A DNA stretch of 64,000 bases, taken from Bacteroides stercorirosoris (GTDB taxonomy: Bacteria; Bacteroidota; Bacteroidia; Bacteroidales; Bacteroidaceae). Position numbers and translations under genes: made by a program. Below are positions 38,119 through 46,390 of the stretch, in pieces. The notes beneath the pieces are model-generated. The model saw only the letters and a program-made list of their open reading frames with translations. It was not told the DNA's origin and made no database searches. Location of the stretch: assembly GCF_900142015.1 (NCBI RefSeq), contig NZ_FQZN01000015.1, positions 62,001 through 126,000 on the forward strand, given 5' to 3'. Positions within the stretch are counted from its first letter, which is position 1. Each line of letters opens with the position of its first letter.

Positions 38119-38145
38119 CAAGCTGCAACCTCAAAAGATAAAACA

Positions 38146-39846
38146 ATGAAAACCACCGTATTAGCTACAATATTATTCACATTTTGCTTATTGGTGGCCT
38201 GTACACGTTCCGAACCAAGTTATAAACTCGTACAAGCCGACTCCCTCATGCAGAAATCCCCCGACAGTGCTTTACGCTTTTTAAGAGAAATCTATCCGGA
38301 AGAATTAAGGACGGCGGAAGACAAGGCATATTATGCATTGCTGATAACCCAGGCACAGGATAAGAATTTCATAACTCAGACAGACGACTCCCTGATATGC
38401 ATAGCAGTGCAATATTACGATTCTACAGAATGTATCCCTAAACAAGCAAAAGCATATTATTACTGGGGATGCATCAAAAGGAATAAAAATAATCATCCGG
38501 AAGCTCTAAAAAAATTCTTTATCGCTATAACCCATGCAAAAAAGCTTTCCGATGGCAAGTTAGCCGGACACATTTATAATAATGTAGCCAATATATACAC
38601 ATTACAGAAATTAGACGAACAAGCCGATTCAATCTACCAGATTACGGAGAAGTTGGCTATTCAAGAGAAGGATTCCGGACTTTGGATAGACGCTGTATCA
38701 CAACGAAGCATGATTGACATACGGAAAGGCAAGGAATATTATCACAGGGCGGAAGAAAAACTGCTCCATGCCTTCGAGATATCACAACACACCGCTCAAA
38801 GAAACATGATAGCCAAAGCAGCTTATTCATTAAGTCTGCTGTATGGGCGTATGAATATGGGAAGAGAAGCGGTTATATTTGCCAAATTGAACATTGACAA
38901 CCAAGACAACACAAAGGTGCTATACAGAGGATATTTGCTTTTAGGAGACGCTTACTACAAAACAGCTCAATATGATTCCGCTTTAATTTACCTTAATAAA
39001 GCCTTATATAGCAAAGACCACTTTACCAAGGCAGGCGCTTATATGCGTTTGGCCGATATTGCCCAAAAGCAGGGAAAATTAGAAAAAGCGCTTGAAATGG
39101 AAAGAAAATACTCCTCTCACATGGATAGTGCGCAGCAAAAGCAGCAAAGTAGCGAAATCATCGCAACGGAGAAAAACATGCTGATACAGAGCAAGCAGTC
39201 GGAATACAAAGCAAACTTAAACCAGTTTTATTATTATACGATTACAGGAGCGGTGATTTTTCTAACCTTATTCCTTGTTATATGGAGAAGATATAGGAAA
39301 GAAATTCTCCACTTCAAGCAAAAAGAAATAGAACAAGACAAAAAGATAGGAGAACTACTCCAACAAAAAGACGAGCAAATTGCTTCCCTGCAAAAGGAGA
39401 TAGCACTGCACAACTATAGCCAGACTGAAAAGCAAAACTTAAAAGAAGAACTGCATATTCTGAAAACGGAGCGGCAAGCGCTGCTTAATGAATCCTACGA
39501 ACATTCTGAAGTATATGTGAAAATGAAGCGCATCATTCAGGCATATAAAAAAACTGATAAATCGAGCGAGCACTTCAGTGAAGAAGACTGGAAACAATTG
39601 ATTGCCGAAACCGATATGCGTTGGAATAATATAACCCTCCGCCTGGCCACAAGATATCCCTTGTCTCAGAATGAGATACACCTTTGTTGCTTATATCTGA
39701 CAGACATACCGACCAGCCACTTCAGGTATATAATGGAATGTAGCAGAGACGCCATCTATAAAAAGACAAAAAAAATATTGGAGCAAAAGATAGAATGTTC
39801 TGATAAATCGACCACTCTCCGTGATATATTGGAGAATTTTCTATAA
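38146..39846 (+). CDS. Membrane-spanning TPR regulator A
   Basis: A 566-residue protein. The signal with a lipobox-like LLVAC, then TPR helices (about 30-340) with repeated motifs YYALLITQAQDKN and LLGDAYYKTAQYDSALIYLNK, one membrane helix (about 360-382), a long coiled coil (about 385-470) and a C-terminal segment that looks like a helix-turn-helix (RYPLSQNEIHLCCLY, YIMECSRDAIYKKTKKIL). The layout suggests a periplasmic sensing part and a cytoplasmic DNA-binding part in one chain. A close relative is encoded at 42234, and each starts a module of DUF3244 plus VKOR-fusion genes, so it probably controls them. Confidence 0.8.
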   Translation: MKTTVLATILFTFCLLVACTRSEPSYKLVQADSLMQKSPDSALRFLREIYPEELRTAEDKAYYALLITQAQDKNFITQTDDSLICIAVQYYDSTECIPKQAKAYYYWGCIKRNKNNHPEALKKFFIAITHAKKLSDGKLAGHIYNNVANIYTLQKLDEQADSIYQITEKLAIQEKDSGLWIDAVSQRSMIDIRKGKEYYHRAEEKLLHAFEISQHTAQRNMIAKAAYSLSLLYGRMNMGREAVIFAKLNIDNQDNTKVLYRGYLLLGDAYYKTAQYDSALIYLNKALYSKDHFTKAGAYMRLADIAQKQGKLEKALEMERKYSSHMDSAQQKQQSSEIIATEKNMLIQSKQSEYKANLNQFYYYTITGAVIFLTLFLVIWRRYRKEILHFKQKEIEQDKKIGELLQQKDEQIASLQKEIALHNYSQTEKQNLKEELHILKTERQALLNESYEHSEVYVKMKRIIQAYKKTDKSSEHFSEEDWKQLIAETDMRWNNITLRLATRYPLSQNEIHLCCLYLTDIPTSHFRYIMECSRDAIYKKTKKILEQKIECSDKSTTLRDILENFL

Positions 39847-39881
39847 GAATAAGAAAAATCATCCGATAATAAGGCCTTTCC

Positions 39882-39906
39882 CTACATTTCTACACTTTTT
39901 ATACAC
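39882..39906 (+). promoter_or_regulatory. Candidate operator of module A: CTACAT, CTACAC, ATACAC
   Basis: Three copies of a (C/A)TACAY word lie at 39882, 39890 and 39901, just upstream of the -7 element TAAATTTG at 39928-39935. The last two are 11 bases apart, one DNA turn. The same words occur before the module B DUF3244 gene. Confidence 0.45.
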
Positions 39907-39966
39907 TTTTATTGGAGAATTTCTCTCTAAATTTGCCACCGTCATAACAAATTAAAAGTATATCTT

Positions 39967-40362
39967 ATGAAAAAGTTATTATTTGTATTTTTCGTGTTAG
40001 CTGTGGTTTTGGGCAGCAATTCATTGTATGCCCAGCATGTATCAATGGTTAGTAATGATGACGAGAGAGAGATTCCTCTGTTTCCGGCAGGTTCAGAAGA
40101 GGGTGGTCCTGTAGCCCGGAGTATCATCATTCAGCCCGCCAATGCTTACGTCGGTAACGATGCAGTCAGTGTAGTGTTCAAGGAAGAGATGTCCTCCGTT
40201 AACATTTCAATTAAGGATGCCTCAACAGGGGCAACTGTTTATTCCGAAACTTATTTCAATCCTACGCTTGTCACCATAGATTTAAGCGCAAAAGCTCCGG
40301 GACAGTATTACCTGGAAATTGTATCGGAAGAAGTCCAGTTAAGCGGCTACTTCACCCTTTAA
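39967..40362 (+). CDS. Secreted DUF3244 protein A
   Basis: A 131-residue protein with a signal peptide (MKKLLFVFFVLAVVLGSNSL, cut near LYAQ) and a small beta-sandwich-like body with the family end pattern ATVYSETYFNPTLVTIDLS and GYFTL. DUF3244 members are exported Bacteroides proteins of unknown role. A related copy is at 43952. Both follow a TPR regulator and precede a VKOR fusion (here by 39 bases) or peptide gene, so it is probably the first gene of the module's operon. Confidence 0.85.
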   Translation: MKKLLFVFFVLAVVLGSNSLYAQHVSMVSNDDEREIPLFPAGSEEGGPVARSIIIQPANAYVGNDAVSVVFKEEMSSVNISIKDASTGATVYSETYFNPTLVTIDLSAKAPGQYYLEIVSEEVQLSGYFTL

Positions 40363-40401
40363 AACGAACCTAACCTAAACTTTAACTTTTAATTCAAGAC
40401 T

Positions 40402-41937
40402 ATGCTGGGAGTTGATAATGCCACCAGTGAGGTAGTCCATCACTTTTTACGGTCGCTGACCGTAAAAGTGAGCAGGACTACTTTATGCCGCTTGCTCGAC
40501 AATCCGTTGGGCAACACAATGCAAGGTATCAGCAATGCCTTAAATGCACTTCATGTAAAGAACGTAGTTTACCAGCTTCAACCGAGGCATCTGGAAAAGC
40601 TGCACGCCCCGTTTATCACACAACTGGAAACAAGCCATTCCACATTCTGCCTCGTCGAAAAGATAGAACAGGACCGGCTTATTATCAGCACTGCCGAAGT
40701 GAGCCATATGCCGATAAGCAGGAAACTGTTTACCTATCAATGGACGGGGACCGTCCTGTTTGGTGAGACTACTCCGAAAACCGTCTGTGAATCTCATTGC
40801 CTGCTCAGAAACATGAATTATATATGCCGGCAACACAGAATACTGATTGCCGGAATCATATCCGTCCTCCTGGTTTTTTCTTCAATCTGGAGCAAGAACT
40901 ATCCTGCAGGACTGCCGCTCTACCTTTCCGCACTGACTTGCGGTATCCTCATCTCTACCGTAATCCTATATAAAGAAATGGTAGACAAACATTTCCTGCA
41001 CCGTTTCTGCCACATAGGCAAAGTAATAGACTGCAATAAAGTGCTCAAATCAAAAGGTGCGCACATAGCCGGAATAGGCATTGGAGAACTATCGTGGATG
41101 TATTTCACAACCATGTTTTTCTTCACGGCTGTCTGCCCCGAAGAGTTTCATTTTCTGGCTGCGCTGTTTGGTTTCATAGCCATTGCATTTACGCTTTACT
41201 CCATCATATACCAGATATTCATCATTCGTAAAGCCTGTTTGTTTTGCATCCTCACCATTTTCTCGGTCTGGCTGACTGCCGCATCGCTTTATGTCATAAG
41301 GAATAACTTTGAATGGAAGTTTTCAATCCGTATTCTCTTCTCTATGATTGCAATCAGCACCATCTGCCTGATTTTCTGGATACAGGCCAAGACGCTCGTC
41401 TCTTCTGATAAAGAGAAAAGCTTCCTGCAGGCCAAGCTGTCCGGCTTACTCAATCCGATCACTTTTCAGAAGCTGCTGGCGCTAAAGCCCAAAGTAAGGA
41501 GGATGATTCATCCGGATATAGCGCTGCATAATTCTGCCGGGAATGCGAAGGACAGACTGATGGTGGTGGTTAATCCCAACTGCAAGGCATGTGCCAAAGT
41601 GCACCGGCACATCCGGGAAATATCAAGAGACATATCCATATCTTTGGTCATATACACCAACGACCGTCTGGGGATACATATAGCGCAGACAATCCTGTCC
41701 GTCTATCTTTCAGAGGGATGGGACAGAGCTACTTACCTGCTGGAAGCATGGTTCGAGATGCAGGAAATACCGGATGTGGAAAGATATAATATCAATGATA
41801 CCGCACAGTTGCTTTGGAGGCAACAACAGGAGTATTGCCTCCAAAATAACGTCAGTCATACTCCGGCTGTCATAGTCAATGGGCATTACATACCAAGTGT
41901 TTATCAGCTGGCAGAGCTGAAGTATGTATTGGCATAG
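40402..41937 (+). CDS. C39-like + VKOR-like + DsbA-like disulfide-forming fusion A
   Basis: A 511-residue membrane protein. Residues about 1-125 resemble the C39 peptidase fold but lack its catalytic cysteine motif and histidine (SHSTFCLVEKI where active enzymes have HFVVV). Residues about 145-335 form a VKOR-like bundle with loop cysteines C203 and C211 (CHIGKVIDC) and active-site C279-C282 (CLFC). The C-terminal part is a DsbA-like thioredoxin fold with C394-C397 (CKAC) and a cis-proline in SHTPAV. VKOR plus DsbA in one chain makes disulfides in exported proteins using quinones; the degenerate C39 part could hold a double-glycine leader. No peptide gene is in this module. Confidence 0.8.
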   Translation: MLGVDNATSEVVHHFLRSLTVKVSRTTLCRLLDNPLGNTMQGISNALNALHVKNVVYQLQPRHLEKLHAPFITQLETSHSTFCLVEKIEQDRLIISTAEVSHMPISRKLFTYQWTGTVLFGETTPKTVCESHCLLRNMNYICRQHRILIAGIISVLLVFSSIWSKNYPAGLPLYLSALTCGILISTVILYKEMVDKHFLHRFCHIGKVIDCNKVLKSKGAHIAGIGIGELSWMYFTTMFFFTAVCPEEFHFLAALFGFIAIAFTLYSIIYQIFIIRKACLFCILTIFSVWLTAASLYVIRNNFEWKFSIRILFSMIAISTICLIFWIQAKTLVSSDKEKSFLQAKLSGLLNPITFQKLLALKPKVRRMIHPDIALHNSAGNAKDRLMVVVNPNCKACAKVHRHIREISRDISISLVIYTNDRLGIHIAQTILSVYLSEGWDRATYLLEAWFEMQEIPDVERYNINDTAQLLWRQQQEYCLQNNVSHTPAVIVNGHYIPSVYQLAELKYVLA

Positions 41938-41992
41938 GAACGACTGTAATGACTCTCTAAATTGCCACTTTCCTGCCACCGTATTGGCTCGG

Positions 41993-42104
41993 TTGTGCCA
42001 TGCCTATGGCAAAGTCGTGCCAATGCGATGGCAAAGTTGTGCCAATGCGATGGCAAAGCCGTGCCAATGCGATGGCAAAAGTTGGCCAATGCGGTGGCAA
42101 GATA
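41993..42104. repeat. Array of about 22-bp units built from GTGCCA ... TGGCAAAG
   Basis: Five degenerate units follow each other: TGTGCCATGCCTATGGCAAAG, then three of GTGCCAATGCGATGGCAAAG type, then GGCCAATGCGGTGGCAA. Every unit is an imperfect palindrome (GCCA ... TGGC). It fills most of the 296-base gap between the modules and ends about 100 bases before the module B promoter. There are no distinct spacers, so it is not a CRISPR. Confidence 0.85.
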
Positions 42105-42201
42105 TCGGCACAGTAATTGCGATAATCCCATGATTCAGATGGCAGATATCCGCTTCTAAAGAAAGATAGTCATAGCAACCATATCTTCCCCGAAAAAAGA
42201 T

Positions 42202-42209
42202 TATCTTTG
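42202..42209 (+). promoter_or_regulatory. -7 promoter element of TPR regulator B
   Basis: TATCTTTG is an exact TAnnTTTG match 25 bases before the ATG at 42234 and excludes an in-frame TTG at 42207 as a start. A clear -33 element is not seen. Confidence 0.6.
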
Positions 42210-42233
42210 CATACAAACTACTTCCTGAAGATT

Positions 42234-43817
42234 ATGAGAAAACGAGTGTTTCATATTTGGTTAACAATGCTTCTTTCATTAGCCTCATGCACACAGCACC
42301 ATAGCCCTAATGTACTATTAATGCAGGCGGACTCCCTGATGGAAGCATATCCTGACAGTGCATTGCGTATTCTGGAAAATGTAGAACCGCAACAATTGAA
42401 AACACCGGCAAACCAAGCTTACTATGCCTTACTGCTGACACAGGCGAGGGATAAAAATTATATTGTACAGACGGATGATTCGCTGATACGGATTGCTGTG
42501 CAATATTACGACTCTATAGGGGATATACCAATGCAGGCTAAAGCTCATTACCATTGGGGGGGTGTGCTAAGAGATCAGAATAACTATTTTCATGCACTAC
42601 ACCTATACACAAATGCCGCCAATTATGCCAAGCGCAGCGAAAGGTCAAAACTATTATCATTGATATATAACAATATCGGCAACATTTACTATCAAGAAAA
42701 CCATTATAGCAAGGCCGATTCCATGTATCAATTGCTACAACAGCAAGCAACCTTGCAAAAAGATACAATCAATCTGGTTGAAGCTTTATCCAAACGAGGA
42801 AGTATAAATATAGAAAAGAGGAAAGCCTATTACCAGCAAGCTGAATCATTACTATTACAAGCCTCAGAACTTACAAAATACTTTCCCAACAATATGCTGA
42901 AAGCCAATATTGCATCTTCCTTGAGTGCTTTGTACAGCAGAATGCAGAAAGGTAAAGAGGCTATAAAATACGCCAAAGAAAATTTCACCCACTTAACTGA
43001 CACTACATTATATGCCAAAGGATATCTTCTATTAGGAGACGCCTACTATAAAGCACAACTATATGATTCTGCCCGGTTGTATTTCAATAAAGCCTTGCAT
43101 ACCCAAGAATACACCACCAAAGCCAGTGCTTATATGCGCCTTGCTGATATTGCAAAAAAGTCAAATAAATTAAAAGAATCACTTGAGCTGGAGAGACTTT
43201 ACTCTGCCTATCAAGATAGTGCACACAATCAAAATCTCTATATATTGTCGACAAACACATTGTATTCTCCTACTCCACCCCAATATAAATCTGATTTCTC
43301 CGTAAAACGATGGATATTATATATCAGTATAGGCATACTTATAGTAGGGAGCTATCTATTTATAAAACAATATAAATGCAAGAAAGTTTCATCAGAAAAA
43401 GATAGTATAAGAACAATAGAAATAGAAATAGAAATAGATATAGAAAAAGTAAAAGGTCAATTACAGGAAACTGCTTTTTATAAGAAAGCACAAAGCATAT
43501 TGAATCATCAAAATGATATTAATGCAAAGGCAACAGAAAAACCGGAATTAACAAACGATGACCAAAAGTCATTAATAAAGGAGATTAATTGTTTGATTCC
43601 CGAATATACTTCACACCTGAAAAAGAACTTTCCATTACTGACCGATAAAGACATTTTCTTTTGTTGCATTCACTTGTCAGGCTTTTCCATACAGGAACTT
43701 GGAGTCATTTTGAGCAGAACCCCTAATAGCATATATAAAAGACGGAGTAGCATTCTTGAAAAGAAAATGCAACTTGACAAAAATGATAATTTCATCAAAG
43801 CTATCACTTCTATCTGA
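42234..43817 (+). CDS. Membrane-spanning TPR regulator B
   Basis: A 527-residue paralogue of the protein at 38146: lipoprotein-like signal (LASC), TPR helices (about 25-340) with YYALLLTQARDKNY and LLGDAYYKAQLYDSARLYFNK nearly shared with copy A, a membrane helix (about 360-378), and a C-terminal helix-turn-helix-like segment (LTDKDIFFCCIHL, IQELGVILSRTPNSIYKRRS). The coiled coil is shorter than in A and contains a six-base repeat encoding IEIEIEID (43416-43446). It heads the complete peptide module, and its C-terminal pattern is that of response-type DNA binders, so it probably switches the module on in response to an outside or envelope signal. Confidence 0.8.
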   Translation: MRKRVFHIWLTMLLSLASCTQHHSPNVLLMQADSLMEAYPDSALRILENVEPQQLKTPANQAYYALLLTQARDKNYIVQTDDSLIRIAVQYYDSIGDIPMQAKAHYHWGGVLRDQNNYFHALHLYTNAANYAKRSERSKLLSLIYNNIGNIYYQENHYSKADSMYQLLQQQATLQKDTINLVEALSKRGSINIEKRKAYYQQAESLLLQASELTKYFPNNMLKANIASSLSALYSRMQKGKEAIKYAKENFTHLTDTTLYAKGYLLLGDAYYKAQLYDSARLYFNKALHTQEYTTKASAYMRLADIAKKSNKLKESLELERLYSAYQDSAHNQNLYILSTNTLYSPTPPQYKSDFSVKRWILYISIGILIVGSYLFIKQYKCKKVSSEKDSIRTIEIEIEIDIEKVKGQLQETAFYKKAQSILNHQNDINAKATEKPELTNDDQKSLIKEINCLIPEYTSHLKKNFPLLTDKDIFFCCIHLSGFSIQELGVILSRTPNSIYKRRSSILEKKMQLDKNDNFIKAITSI

Positions 43818-43842
43818 AAAGAGACCTCACATTGCACAGAAA

Positions 43843-43879
43843 CTACATCTGAGAAAGCAAAACTACACAAAAACTACAC
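43843..43879 (+). promoter_or_regulatory. Candidate operator of module B: CTACAT, CTACAC, CTACAC
   Basis: The words lie at 43843, 43863 and 43874; the last two are 11 bases apart as in module A. A -33-like TTG (43890-43892) and a -7-like TTAATTTG (43913-43920) follow. Confidence 0.45.
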
Positions 43880-43951
43880 ACCTTTAGAGTTGTTTTTATG
43901 AATACCAATCTCTTAATTTGCACACATAACATAATCAAAAAAAATAATTTT

Positions 43952-44341
43952 ATGAAAACACTTTTGATCATATTAATCACTGCATTTATTAGTGTTTGCT
44001 CCATTCAAGCACAGGAAAAAGGAAGTATGGTGGAATATAACAATACAGAAAGAGAAATTCCACTAAAGAATTTACAACCGAACAAACCTATAAGTAGAAG
44101 TCTTATCCCACAAGTTGCGCATGCTTACTTATATGACAAGGTAGTATCCGTATCACTTGAAGAAGTGACGCAAACAGTTACTATCAAAATTACTAAAGAA
44201 GCTACAGGTGAAACTGTTTATTCACAAGAGTATATGAATCCGGCTGCACTCTCTGTAAACCTGACTATGCAAGATTCAGGAATATACTATATAAAAATTG
44301 TTTCAGATACTATTTCTTTAGAAGGGGAATTTATTCTTTAA
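43952..44341 (+). CDS. Secreted DUF3244 protein B
   Basis: A 129-residue exported protein paralogous to the one at 39967. It has a signal peptide (MKTLLIILITAFISVCSIQA), then ETVYSQEYMNPAALSVNLT and GEFIL matching the other copy's end pattern, with REIPL conserved after the signal. The start at 43952 is chosen because an earlier in-frame ATG (43898) precedes the promoter-like -7 element. It is 122 bases before the double-glycine peptide gene. It could be an immunity, chaperone or surface component of the peptide system; nothing in the sequence decides this. Confidence 0.83.
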   Translation: MKTLLIILITAFISVCSIQAQEKGSMVEYNNTEREIPLKNLQPNKPISRSLIPQVAHAYLYDKVVSVSLEEVTQTVTIKITKEATGETVYSQEYMNPAALSVNLTMQDSGIYYIKIVSDTISLEGEFIL

Positions 44342-44463
44342 AATAGTACTAACAGAACAACTATTACAGAATTTAACAATAGCATTAATACGATATTTGT
44401 GCACTAAATATAAGCGGAGTCGAAAAGCTTTAATAGAGTAGAATTTACTAAAATCTAAGAATT

Positions 44464-44685
44464 ATGAACTTTAATGATTTGAAAAACAATGCTCTTACCA
44501 AGAACCAGATGAGAGCAATTAAAGGTGGTGGTCTTAACGGCAACGGAACTTGCGGTGCAATATCGCCCACAGGCACAAGAATCTGCAATGTATCAAAATC
44601 AACAGCATTAGCTGCATTCGCCGGCGGAGGGAATGGAGCCCGTTGGTGCTGCGACAGTTGTGGAAGCACCAAGTATTGCGGTTAA
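44464..44685 (+). CDS. Double-glycine leader, six-cysteine peptide precursor
   Basis: A 73-residue precursor. Residues 1-22 form a leader of the Bacteroidetes type (NALTKNQMRAIKGG, with GGG at 21-23), recognised by C39 exporters. The core of about 50 residues starts LNGNGTC and is rich in glycine, with cysteines at 30, 41, 62, 63, 66 and 72, enough for three disulfides. The glycine-rich GNG start is loosely like class IIa bacteriocins. Genes downstream supply a thioredoxin, a VKOR/DsbA fusion, a C39 exporter and an adaptor, and no lanthionine or radical-SAM enzyme is present. It is probably exported as an antibacterial or signal peptide. Confidence 0.85.
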   Translation: MNFNDLKNNALTKNQMRAIKGGGLNGNGTCGAISPTGTRICNVSKSTALAAFAGGGNGARWCCDSCGSTKYCG

Positions 44686-44818
44686 CTCGTAATATCAGTC
44701 CATTCATTATACATTTGGAATAATTCATTTGATTCAGTAATTGATCAGATGAATCACTTACTTAACAGATGTTAGGAATAAACTGAAAACGAAAATTTAA
44801 GAAAAAGATCAGAAAAAG

Positions 44819-44858
44819 GAGGGTGTGTTGTACACACGTATTATGCACTCTCTTTTTA
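44819..44858 (+). terminator. Terminator or attenuator after the peptide gene
   Basis: GAGGGTG pairs with CACTCTC (one G:T pair) around an inner GTGTG/CACAC stem, followed by TCTTTTTAC. It lies 134 bases after the peptide stop and before the TlpA-like gene, so peptide RNA should be made in excess over the processing genes. Confidence 0.6.
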
Positions 44859-44904
44859 CTTATTGAAATAGACTCCAAATTCTTTAAGTCAAAAAACAAC
44901 ACTA

Positions 44905-46389
44905 ATGAAGTTTAGTAGAATAGTCCTACCGATATTCCTCTGTATACACATTTCTTGCCAAAGAAATGAGTACAAAGAGACTGATATTAATAAAGAAATA
45001 GTCTTATGCTTTAACCATTATAACCCCAAACCATACAAAACTCCTGGATTAGGTTTCTTCCACATAGACATGCCCAAAATCTCCTATATAAACGACCTGG
45101 GAAATTTCGTAAGTCATACTCCTAAAATTGATTTCGATACTCTAGTCCTCAGTTGCCCAAAAGAATATAAAGAAATTGCATTAAGTTATTTGAATTTCGA
45201 ATACATCTATTACTCTATTAAGCAAGGAGATACCATCATTATTTCTATGGACTCTTTAGATTATCCTCTCTTAAAAAGTAAACATTATCCAAAATATAAC
45301 CATATATATAATATAAACCATAAGTTGCGTAAAGGACGTACACATTCTGGGCTAGAAGCAAAAACATGTTTAGGAAGCGATTGGGTTTGGATTGCCCAAA
45401 ATATAGATTTCGCCCAAGCACAAAACATAGAAGGTTGGATAAAAGATTATTGCCCACTAGATTCTCTGCATAATATGTTTAATGATTATAGAAAAGCATA
45501 TATAGATACAGTCAACTTTCTCAAACAACAACGATTCATCACAAATGAAATATACAATCGCTGCAACTACTTGTTGCAATTGAAAGTACACGAATCGCAA
45601 CGGATGCTAAATAAAGATTCTACATACTACCATAAGATGGAACAAGAAATCTTGGACGAATATACCTGTTATCCATCTTATTATGAATTTCTGGATTATT
45701 ACTTATGGTTCTTCAATTATCACGTTAAGGGAATAATAGAATCGCAGAGCTCATACTACGACTGGCGACAGACTTTTGATGAATTATCCGCAAAACCCTT
45801 TCAACCTAAATCCATGCAAATTTTGCTTCAGCGATGTATTAATGAAATAGGAGAAAACTTTTCTGCTGAAGATTTAAACACCTATCTCAATAAATATGTC
45901 AAAATCACAGGGGACTCTATCCTTTACAGCAAGTTCGTTGAACAATATAATCTATCAGCAGATGCCAACCAACTTTTGCTGAAAGACATCCAAGGCAATA
46001 TAATCAATTTCCAGCAGCTATTAAAGAAACACAAAGGGAAAGTTATCTATATAGACTTTTGGGCAAGCTGGTGCGTACCTTGCCGAAAAGAAATGGAGCC
46101 TGCGAGCGAATTAAGGAAACAATACGAGGGAAAAGATGCCGTATTCGTATATCTGGCATACAATGATACGGAAAACAGTTGGGAAAAAGCAGTCCAGGAA
46201 GAAAAACTATCAACAATAGCAACCAACTATTTTATCCTGAATTCTAAAAACTGTAAAATGCTGGAGGATATAAATCTAAGACTAATTCCTCGCTATATCA
46301 TAATTGATAAAAACGGAAAGTTGGTAGAAATGAATGCCCCCAGACCAAGTGACAAACGAATAAAAGCAACCTTGAATAAATATTTGTAA
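44905..46389 (+). CDS. TlpA-like thioredoxin lipoprotein of the peptide module
   Basis: A 494-residue lipoprotein (lipobox HISC). The first 350 residues are helical and unlike known domains; the C-terminal 135 residues are a TlpA/ResA-type thioredoxin (FWASWCVPCRKEM, C390 and C393; later LIPRYIIIDKNGK with the cis-proline). It probably reduces or reshuffles disulfides in the periplasm. It is AT-rich compared with the flanking housekeeping genes, follows the peptide gene and is separated by one base from the VKOR fusion gene, so it belongs to the same operon. Confidence 0.82.
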   Translation: MKFSRIVLPIFLCIHISCQRNEYKETDINKEIVLCFNHYNPKPYKTPGLGFFHIDMPKISYINDLGNFVSHTPKIDFDTLVLSCPKEYKEIALSYLNFEYIYYSIKQGDTIIISMDSLDYPLLKSKHYPKYNHIYNINHKLRKGRTHSGLEAKTCLGSDWVWIAQNIDFAQAQNIEGWIKDYCPLDSLHNMFNDYRKAYIDTVNFLKQQRFITNEIYNRCNYLLQLKVHESQRMLNKDSTYYHKMEQEILDEYTCYPSYYEFLDYYLWFFNYHVKGIIESQSSYYDWRQTFDELSAKPFQPKSMQILLQRCINEIGENFSAEDLNTYLNKYVKITGDSILYSKFVEQYNLSADANQLLLKDIQGNIINFQQLLKKHKGKVIYIDFWASWCVPCRKEMEPASELRKQYEGKDAVFVYLAYNDTENSWEKAVQEEKLSTIATNYFILNSKNCKMLEDINLRLIPRYIIIDKNGKLVEMNAPRPSDKRIKATLNKYL

Positions 46390-46390
46390 T

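Noticed and set aside
38116..38145. Upstream TTG start for TPR regulator A (likewise TTG 42207, GTG 55506, TTG 50190, TTG 27809)
   Set aside because: The first three overlap -7 promoter elements and the last two lie within simple repeats; the next ATG fits the family start in each case.
40402..40780. Active C39 peptidase domain in the VKOR fusion A (and in fusion B at 46391)
   Set aside because: The catalytic cysteine motif and the HFVVV histidine of the intact exporter domain at 47999 are missing from both.
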